DNA from: Lanius collurio
Lineage: Eukaryota > Chordata > Aves > Passeriformes > Laniidae
NCBI GenBank assembly: GCA_020086605.1
Contig: JACBWW010000046.1
Location: forward strand, 5,480,159-5,544,158
Direction of reading: 5' to 3'
Length of the DNA: 64,000 nt
Made by a program: the position numbers and the translations under genes. Positions 55,201 to 64,000 of the stretch are shown one piece after another. Every line of letters begins with the position of its first letter. Position 1 is the stretch's first letter. The notes under the pieces were generated by a model, which worked only from the letters and a program-made list of their open reading frames with translations, was not told the origin of the DNA and made no database searches.

Positions 55201-57110
55201 GCATGGCCACCACACCCATTTTCAACACTGCAGAGAGTGGCTGAGGCGGCTGCAAGCACTGAGGGTGCCCAGGAAGCCAAGGCTGGGACTGTCACATGAC
55301 ACACAGAGCTGGGGGAATTGCAGAACATCAGGGCTGGTGCACAAGGGCAGATGAAGGAGACATGGAAAGAAACCAAGCACTAACCCACTGTTCAGTCTGG
55401 TCACAAGGGACTGAAAGGTTGGAGGAAGGGTTAGTGCAGATGTCAGAGCTCAAGATGGGCAGTTTACTTTGCTGGAGGGGTAATGCAATAAATAAAAGAC
55501 CCTGGTCCACATTCTGCATGCCAGGATCCCTGTTCTGCTCACTGGGAAACACAAAGTGCTGTTGCCACGTGTACCCATACCTGGTCCTTTCCACTGTCCC
55601 AGGCACCCCATGCTATCCACCTGTACTCCCTGTGCCCCACACAGCCTCTGCAGACACAGGGACCGCCTTTCCCATGCTAAGCCCAAGTGTTAAGGTGCAG
55701 TTAGGGGCTGGCCAGACACTCACCCAGAAGCAGCAGTGTTTATTAGCTCAGTAGCGATGAAAAGTTTCCAGGCTGGGCAGGATGCTCTGGCAGTGAGGCA
55801 GGCAGAGAGCAGGGGCTACACAAGGCTCTTTCTGCAACAGGAAAGCAAGAGCAGTGTGGGCAGCACAGCTCTCAGACTCCAGGGGCTGCTTTTGAAGAGG
55901 TGTTTCTCTTCAGCTGTTTGTCCCCTCCAATGTCACTTGTCCCACCAACAGCCCTCCTCAAAGAGCACATAACCTCCAAGCTTTTTTTGTTTATTCTCCT
56001 TCCACTCACATACAGAGAGCAGAAGCATTTCAGAAGGCTACATTTCAGATATGTGGTGCGGGATGTTTATTTTTTTTAACTAGTTCCATGGTGGCCACCT
56101 CTGCAAGGGCATCACATTCTGAGTGTCTGACAAGCCACAGCCTGGCTGGGTGTCTCTATCCCAAGGCAAGGGAAAGCCAGTGGGCCTCAGAGTATCTCCA
56201 CATTTCCTAGAGTGTGATGGTGATACCCTGAGAGCCAGGGTATGGTGACAAACAGGATCCAGATAGGGCCCCCACAGGTGTGTCTGTGGGAGGGCAAGCA
56301 GTAAACAGCTCTGCTGGGGTTATTTGGGATTTTTGCTTTCAGCCTCTGTGATCCGTGGGGCGCATCTCTGCTTGGAGGCAGCAACTGCACAGCATCCATC
56401 TGCAAAAATATCCCAGCAAACAGAATCCCTCGCCCTCCCCCCGGTCTCTGTGAGCAGCATTCATTCCTTGCTCTCGCTGTAGATCTGGCATGCCGAGTCC
56501 TTTCTCCCCAAGAGTATTCTCCCTTTACAAAGCAAGATCATAAAGTAGTGACATAATCCAAGCTTGGCAAACACTTTTGCTGATGTTAAGCCAGTGCCTT
56601 TCATGGTTCTCACTGCAGCTTTTGAGGCTATGATACACATGGCGCAACCCTCTGATTAAATGTGCAGGAGCCTCCCAAGATACCATTTCATCCGAAATGC
56701 TGACATTTATATTTGACTTCCAATAAGAGTGGGGCACTTTTTTTTAATATTTTTAATTAATTCTCACAAGGGTGGGAGTCAGACACAGCTACACAATGAA
56801 GTTCTCCATAGAATAAGTATGATTCAACCAGATGACTCCTGGACAGACTTCCTAACCCATCTACCTTGCAGCAAAGCCTCGAAGCCAAGTTAATTAGAGG
56901 CCACCCACAAGTAGATGTGATTCTGTGTAGGTGAATCTCTTTGCCCATTCATTCCCTACCACACATCTGCTGAAATCTCAACATACATGCTAAGGGTGAG
57001 TGGGATGGCTCTGGTGCTAAATAAATGACTCAATTCGTTTCGTTTTGGCAACAAGACTCAGCCAGCCAGTGAGGCCGAGTAGTAAACAATAGTAATGTGG
57101 GGAAAAAGTT

Positions 57111-57128
57111 AAAAAAAAAAAAAAAAAA
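57111..57128. repeat. A18 homopolymer
   Basis: Eighteen consecutive A. No retrocopy or SINE body is evident upstream, so it is recorded only as a simple repeat. Confidence 0.85.
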
Positions 57129-58295
57129 GGCAAGCAGCATATAAGATGCCTCAATGAAGAGGTGTGATTGTTGGCAAAACATGTCCCATTTGAGTTTATG
57201 GGATGTACAGAGTCTTTTTATTAGGGATTCTTTTTGCTATTAGCGAAACAAAAAAGGACCAATTGTTTCTGCCATCTGAGAAAACTCTTGGTGGAACAGG
57301 CAGAAATCCAGGAATAATTAAGAAAATAATAGTGCACACCCAACAAGAAAAACATTATTTGTTTAAAGATGAACTCCCTCTAGAATACTTGGTAGTGATT
57401 GCATTTCTTTCAAAAGAGGGGGGAAAACCCTTCTAAATGAAAAGCAGCAGCCATCAACTCATTTCTAAGATCTCAAGAGGAAAAAGCATGGGGCTGTAAT
57501 CCCCCTCAGTGGTGAGGTTTTTCCGTTTTCATTGCTCTTATCAGCCTTTGCAAGTTGCAAAATAAAAGTGTTTTGCCCCTACATGTTTCCATCAGAGGAT
57601 CAGAAGCACTTCACAAAGCAGAATTAATTGAGCTTCACTGCTCACCTGTGAGAACAGAGCAATTATTTACCAACAGGATTTGTAAGGTTTTTTTGCTGTT
57701 TGGGGTGGGGTAGAAATAAAAACTGTCGGAAGATTACAAACCCACCAAGCCAACAAGAGATTTGGCAGGTTTAGCCATTTCCAGTGATGAATGTGACAAA
57801 CTTGCGAGTTTCTGACCACCAGATCTGGGTTTTCCTTTTGGAAGGGAACATTTTGCCTCAGCATCACTTTTCTCAGGCCTCAGCTTGCCAGGCTCCCCAT
57901 CGGTACAAATCACCGTCCTCCTCAGTTCTGACTCTTTACATTTAAAAGCCTCCGGAAAACCATGTCTCCAAACAACCCATCCTCCCTTCGAGCGTGTCGT
58001 GGTGCCATCCCACACCCAGGATGTGCACTGTGGGTTCCTAAATCCTGCTCCCATTGCTCCTGTGTGATTCCGGGCAGGCTATAAAGCTCTGCCGGCTGAA
58101 CATGGGAACACGGGGGAGTATCTCCAGAGTCTGTAGGTCGGAGAAACGCAGCCTGAAAAACAGTGTTTGTGGAGAACTTAATATCACAGTAATTGGGAAA
58201 AAAGAAAACGATTTGAAGTATCAGTGCATGGACAGAGCCATACACTGAGTAACGACATCAGGGCTGGAAAAGCATCATCCCTTTTCCAGCTGGGC

Positions 58296-58302
58296 TATAA
58301 GG
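58296..58302 (+). promoter_or_regulatory. TATA-like element at the edge of the CpG island
   Basis: GGGCTATAAGGGGCGATAAA sits just before the CG-rich block. TATAAGG would place a + strand start near 58325-58332. Candidate only; the direction of the gene is not established. Confidence 0.3.
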
Positions 58303-58429
58303 GGCGATAAACCGCCGAAGGAAGAGGCAGCGGAACGAGCCGGTTTGCACGAAAGGCAAAGCTGAGCATCCCCACCGCTCCCGTTCAGCTTTCGTGTTTT
58401 ACGTCCATCTGTTTACTTTCTCCCTAATT

Positions 58430-59400
58430 GAGTTTCTTCCCTGCACGCGGCTTTCGGCGGCTGCGGGGGCGCGGCGGTCCCGGCTCGCAGCCCCGGGCCG
58501 GGTTCAGGCGAATCCCCGGCGCTCTAAGTACCCGGTACCCGCTGCGGGCGGGCCCAGCGCACCGCGCACCGCCCGGGCCGTGCCCAGCGGCCGCGCAGCG
58601 CTCGCCGGGCGGTCCCGGAGCATCGCCCGCCCCGNNNNNNNNNNNNNNNNNNNNNNNNNNNNNNNNNNNNNNNNNNNNNNNNNNNNNNNNNNNNNNNNNN
58701 NNNNNNNNNNNNNNNNNNNNNNNNNNNNNNNNNNNNNNNNNNNNNNNNNNNNNNNNNNNNNNNNNNNNNNNNNNNNNNNNNNNNNNNNNNNNNNNNNNNN
58801 NNNNNNNNNNNNNNNNNNNNNNNNNNNNNNNNNNNNNNNNNNNNNNNNNNNNNNNNNNNNNNNNNNNNNNNNNNNNNNNNNNNNNNNNNNNNNNNNNNNN
58901 NNNNNNNNNNNNNNNNNNNNNNNNNNNNNNNNNNNNNNNNNNNNNNNNNNNNNNNNNNNNNNNNNNNNNNNNNNNNNNNNNNNNNNNNNNNNNNNNNNNN
59001 NNNNNNNNNNNNNNNNNNNNNNNNNNNGGCTCGGCGGGACCCCCTTCCGCCGCTGACCCGTGGGCGGGGTCGCGCCGCTCCCCGCGGGGCACGGGCGGAC
59101 ACGGGCCCGGCCGACACTTTGCGGAGGGGGTAAAGAAGTTAAAAAACCTCATCCAAAACCGCCCCCAAAACTATTAAAAAAACTTCCGTGGCGGGGGGGT
59201 GGGGAGCGTGGCGGCACCGACTGTGCCCCGCCGAGGGAGCCGCCCCGCACAAAGGCGGCCCCGGGGCTCGGGGGCCGTGGCGCGGCGGGCGGTGACAGCG
59301 GGGCAGAGCCGGGGGCGGCGGGCGGGGCCCCCGGGCCTTGGTGCGGGAGTGGAGCGCGGGGCCGGTTCCCACGTGGATGCGGGGCGCCCCCACGACCCCC
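58430..59400. promoter_or_regulatory. CpG island, probable promoter and first exon of an unidentified gene
   Basis: Dense CpG and high GC on both sides of the gap, falling sharply to AT-rich sequence after 59410. Such islands usually mark promoters in birds. I find no recognisable coding sequence in the visible parts, so the first coding exon, if any, may be in the gap or the transcript may start with a non-coding exon. Confidence 0.65.
58635..59027. other. Assembly gap (393 N)
   Basis: Run of N inside the CpG island. ORFs spanning it are artefacts. Confidence 1.
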
Positions 59401-62400
59401 CGGCTGCCTTTTCGTAATGGCTTTTTTTTGTTTTGTTTTGTTTGTTCACGATTAATAATTTTTTAATCTTTTTCTTTTGAGCTGTGCCCGCACCCTGCAG
59501 GTGGGGCTCGGAGTTGATTGATTTTTTTTTTTCCCGTTTCTCTCTTTATTTAAAGCAAACGCGGGGACCCGCGGGCTGCCGTCCCAGCGCGGAGTCTGCG
59601 CGCCCCCGCACGTAGAAAATCGTTCTATACATAAAAAAAAAAATACTAGTGTAACCAAAGAATAATTCGCTGAAATAATTTTAAATATTAAGAAAACCTC
59701 AAGAATTGGCAGCCTGCTTTTGCTTTTTTTTCCCTTTTTCCCCTTGCTGGTTGCTCGCTTTGTACAGGAAATTTGAATATTCTGGCAAGGGCCAGCTTCC
59801 CAGGGCAACCTCGCAGCGCTCTGGGAACTGCAGTGATGGAGCAGCATGCACGGCGCTGGGACTTTTCCCTTTGTAATTGATCCTACATACAATATTTTTC
59901 CCGTATGTGCGTCAGGTATATAAAGACAATTTTTTTGTGTTCGGAGAGGGAGTTTTCCGAGGTTAAGACATTAATTACTCCCCCCAAAAACCAGAAATTC
60001 TGCTTGTGTGTTGCATGTGCATTAAGTGTAGGTGAGGGATCATCTGCCAAGTTTCATCCTCTTCTGTTCTAAAGAAGTCCAAAGAACTCACCAGCAACTG
60101 CAAAAGTCTGTATTATGTAAACCCACTTTGGTGGGAAATATAGTAAAACTGAGATGCTAATGCAGTAAACATTTATGAAATATAAGAGGGAAGCTTTAAG
60201 TAATGCTTCAGACAAACTGACCTAAATCTAAAAAGGGAAAAAAAAATCAGTGTGCTTGTTATATTTTGAATTATTGTTTATCTGACCAAAAAAACAAATA
60301 GGTTTTTTTGTTTGTTTTTTTCCCTGTTCTTAAGGAATAAACTTCATAGGAATTGGGCTTACAGATCTGATCCTTGTTGTTTAGACCTGGATGAGATGAC
60401 AATGCTAAAACTTGAAAGTAACAAGAAGCATCATACTTTTCTTCTCCTCAGCAGTGTTGAGAAAAAACTGTGGATCCTGGAATTTTACTGTGGATTTTTC
60501 TGGTTTTCTGGAGTGCTGTAAGTTGAGGTCTTGTCCTGCAGGCCTTTGCAGGCGCCAGTAGCTCCCCGTTGCACTAACACCCTCACCGTGGTAAACACAG
60601 CTGATCCTGCTGGTAACAATGTAGGGCTCGAGTTTCACATCGAGTGAAGTTAACGAATTCATTTTTTGCATTATTTGAATCTGCCCTTGGTAGCTGCAGT
60701 TTAGCTTCGGGTGCTCAGCCCCACCTCAGAGCGTGTCGATGGTGTGTGGTTTAGCATGGGGAAGGTGCGCTGTGCTGGAAGGAAAATACTGGGGTTTGTA
60801 CGAACTGTGTACTGCTTCCCTGACCCTTTTATGGGCAAACTCGTGAGAAAAAAAATTATTTTTGATGAAGCATGTGGGAAATGTCCTGCTCTTACATGGC
60901 TTTGACAAGAACAGGGGCAAAATATATTTTCTGCATTTAGTTTGTGTCTCCAGGAGTGAGTCCTGGCTGGGCAGAACAGCAGTTTTGGGTGATGGGGAGA
61001 TGCGCTGTAGGTGCCGCGCAAATGAAAGTAACTTGGCTGCGTGCAGTTCCCACGTCCGACTGCTTGGGCTCCTTCACAGCCGCTTCTCCTGCAGCCCTTG
61101 CTCGCCTTCAGCAGCCCTGCGAGGCAGTTCCTGCCAGGAATGGCAGAGCTGGAGCCATGTAGTGGCTGTCGATCAAGCACCGAGTCTGATCCCACCTGTT
61201 GGCCACATTTGTAAATATTGGGACATGACTTTTGTTTAAACCCCATTGATCAAAAAGAGGCAGCAACGAAAGTGTTGGGATTTTTCAGAGCAAAGCAGAT
61301 AAGAAGTGTTCTGGTGGTTCACACCCTTATTTTCATTTTGTCACTGTAATTTTGCCTCGCTAATGAGTGTCTGGGACTTTCAGCTGTAATGAGATGATTT
61401 ACTTTAGTCTTTTTGTAAAATAATAAATACCTCTTTTTTTCCAGTTGTTTCAAATTAGAACAATGACTTCAGGATTTGTTTGTGCATGTCTCCTGGAAAA
61501 CTGTTTGATAGCAGAGCAGGAGTTTTTGTTCCTATTTTTTTTCTATATATAGGAAATGCTTACTATTTACTTGTCTTTGAGCTCACCTAGCTCTGAAATG
61601 TGTGGGTCAGTAAAGGCTCTGTATGCAAATCTGTTCTGTCATGGGCTCCTGTATTTATTTCCTTTCCCATGGCACTCCTTCTCACATTTTTATCCTTCTC
61701 TTTTTTTTTCTGGTTAGTGTCAGTGAGGAGGGATGAGGTTGTATTTTAAAGGAATCCAGTATTTCTGGGGGAATTTGTTTTGATTTTGTGTATGTGTTTG
61801 GGATTGGAGCCGGGGTGGGGGGGTGCTTAATTGCCCAATATACTTTGGCAAGCAGGAGTTGCATTGTTTTGTGAATTGCATTAGTGGTTTTCTCCATGTT
61901 CTAATTCCCCAGTTATTTGGGGGATGTAATTAAACCTCTGTAGGTGGCTGGCTTACATAGATGACAGGTAGAAGTTTCTATTTCTAGAAAGAACTGGTGA
62001 ACACACCATGGACATGGAGCTCTTGGCAGCTGAAGGGCTGTTGCAGTGCTTTCGCGTTGAGGCGGAGCTTTCGGGGCAATTCTTCTCATGTTTGGGGCTA
62101 CCAGTAAACAGGACACCCCTGTTCCTGGTTGTAGTGGGGTGCTGCTTGGAAGTTGAAAGTGCTCCTGGGATGCTGCCTCTACCTGACAGCGAGAGGGGGC
62201 ACTTGTGGTGCCACCACAAAAGCATCAACCCCCAAACAGCCTCTCTGCATCTTACCTGCCTGTCCTAGGCCTGGTTTGCCACCTAAACCAGAATATTTGA
62301 GATGTTTCCTTTGCTTCTGGTCTGCCAGGACCAGTAGAGTTGTTCTTGCTGCTGCTTTTTTAACCGTTTCAGGGAGGAAGGTGGACTTGCTGCTGGCCAT

Positions 62401-64000
62401 GGTTGTGTGCAATGGCTTTCCCACCTGCCCAGAGCTGCCCCTGGTTTTTCTGGCTCATCCCTCCTTTCTCTACAGCTGGGTTATGGTTTGGGGTTACCAG
62501 TGTGCCGTGGGTGCCACTGCCCAGAGTCACACTGAGCCAATGGTGCCAGTAGCTCCAGGAATGGGGAGAAGAGAGAGAGAGGAGGGATGTAGTTACTCTG
62601 CTTCATAGTCTGCCCTATCTGGAGCTGAAATTTTGATTTTTTTTCTTTAATTTTAAAAATACTTGCACCTGTCTCTGTGTGCCTTGGGAGGGAATCTGCC
62701 CAACAGCCATGGTCCCCTCTCCTGGAGTTGTCCCCTTCTGCCAGCACCTCTCAAACCCTTTCTGTTGATTTGTAGCTCCCACCGAAGCAGCAATTGCCTG
62801 ATTGTGTCTAGGGAGTCCGTGCAGGAGCTGATGTGCCTGTGTTCAGAGGTGAGTTGGGAAGGTAAGCTCATGTCCCACCTGCTGCAAAATACCTGCAGCA
62901 TCTGCATCCCTCTGGGTAGATGCATGTCCCTTCTTGGGTACTACAGGTAGTACGTTGGAAACGTTCAGGTGAACTCAAAGCTGAACAACCCTTTTCAGCT
63001 GCCGATTTCTGATCTAATGTTGAGTTTCCAAAGCACAAATTAAGTTTGAAAGAAGCTGAAGTGTGAGATGGCATGGTTCAAACATGAAACTTTATATTGC
63101 ATGAAATATTGATGCTGTATTGAAGCTCATTTGTATATTTTCTCAGATACACATTTCACTGCCTATCCCAAATTTCCAGTTGCCCAATACTCAGTGTGGA
63201 TGTTGATTTTATCCTCTGTGCTAGAGGCTGGTGGAGGTGTATTGAACCCTTGCTTTAAAAAGTCCTCCTTACTGAAGAGAGCTCTTGCCCTTATTGTCGA
63301 AGTAGGCAAGAGTCTTGTTTATATAAATATAAAAATATTAATTAAAATTTAAACTTCAAACTCCATCATAATGGATTCTAAACTGAATGTGCTTGCTGTT
63401 GCTTTTTTCCTTTGGAATCACTTGAAGAGATGAAAAAAATAAGATTGCACAGGTACAGTCAAGTAAAACATTGTTACAGAAGTAATTAATGGTAAGATTA
63501 TATGGGAGGTTGTTTTGATTTAGCTCATACAGGTTTAACACTGGGTATGGTTTGGCTTTGCAGCAAGTAGCAGTTGCTCATTTGGGAGTTGGCCCTGGTG
63601 CTGTCAGTGTTGAGGATACAGAAGTGGTGAAAATATACTGCTTTTTTGTTGCAAACACTTCATATAAAATTTGAAATCACTTGGTATGGGTCACAAGAGC
63701 TTTTGAAATTCCTATTTTTAAGTTTGCTAAAGAGGCAGGGACTCAGCAGCGCATTGGGCACGAGAATTTGAAGCCAAGGTGTCATTTCTGACATTGTTCA
63801 GGTTTTTGTGATGCTGCTTTTTAAGAAAATGAATTGAAGGAAATTGTCACATAACTGGTGGAGGGGAAGGTTGAAAGAAAACACAAAAAAATACCAATCA
63901 GTCTGCACAGCTCCTGTGCAGCCTGGCAGGCTGGTGTGTAAGTGCCACTGGCAGCTGCCTTCTGCAGGACTGCAGCCCCTCCCTGTCCTGTTCAGTACTT
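59401..64000. other. AT-rich flank of the CpG island, likely intron or upstream region
   Basis: Many T- and A-runs and no recognisable exon apart from one weak candidate at 62776-62848. TATATAAAG at 59917-59925 preceded by GCGTCAGG could be a second start site, without other support. Confidence 0.4.
62776..62848 (+). other. Weak candidate exon
   Basis: TTTGTAG at its left and CAGAG|GTGAGT at its right bound 73 bases with one open frame (SHRSSNCLIVSRESVQELM). I recognise no protein. It could equally be chance splice-like sequence. Confidence 0.15.

Larger units (their letters stand above)
48036..58260. other. Intergenic, no convincing gene
   Basis: No recognisable exons. AT-rich blocks near 50.8-51.0 and 53.6-54.1 kb alternate with GC-richer ones. 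It contains a mixed CA/TA microsatellite near 52.2 kb and an A18 run at 57111. Confidence 0.4.

Noticed and set aside
9946..58000. HPRT1 exons and the mir-424/503 cluster, expected near PABIR2 from mammalian gene order
   Set aside because: I looked for recognisable HPRT1 segments and for the miR-424 and miR-503 sequences on both strands and found none. Reading by eye cannot exclude diverged copies.
58394..59177. Long ORFs across 58.4-59.2 kb on both strands
   Set aside because: They run through 393 N; the visible ends are GC-rich translation without known motifs.
59917..59925. TATATAAAG as a promoter
   Set aside because: A TATA match in AT-rich sequence outside the CpG island has little weight alone.

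Overview
The window is vertebrate nuclear DNA, most likely from a songbird. It has split genes with GT-AG introns, a CR1 LINE tail, CpG islands and long LTRs of a type common in passerine genomes. Bird is the firm part of this; passerine is inferred from one LTR I recognise by appearance.

Layout. Positions 1-8103 hold the last ten coding exons, + strand, of PABIR2 (FAM122B), a nuclear inhibitor of PP2A-B55. The start codon lies upstream of the window. The 3' UTR runs to about 9.9 kb. From 10 to 19 kb I see no gene, only one old SINE-like remnant. From 19 to 38 kb lies a cluster of LTR elements: a long LTR (19464-20696), a 2.5 kb provirus-like element (23400-25916, +), a solo LTR with a 5-bp target duplication (26115-27051), a short solo LTR with a 6-bp duplication (29377-29618), a CR1 tail (32888-33014) and a second provirus-like element (34955-37559, -). 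From 38 to 58 kb there is no convincing gene; a GC-rich minisatellite at 47.7-48.0 kb creates long spurious ORFs. At 58.3-59.4 kb a CpG island is broken by a 393-base assembly gap and probably marks the promoter and first exon of another gene, which I cannot name. The last 4.6 kb look intronic or intergenic.

Main discovery. The two provirus-like elements belong to one non-autonomous endogenous retrovirus family with no pro or pol. Between a matrix-like Gag segment and the 3' LTR, both carry a clear Y-box-type cold-shock domain (related to the host YBX nucleic-acid-binding proteins) followed by a Pro/Tyr/Phe-rich tail. In the minus-strand copy, matrix, basic region, linker, cold-shock domain and tail all lie in one reading frame of 557 codons, interrupted by five stops and no frameshift. 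Each copy has its own target-site duplication, so the family kept transposing after the capture. This looks like a retroviral Gag fused to a host RNA-binding domain. Both copies are now broken.
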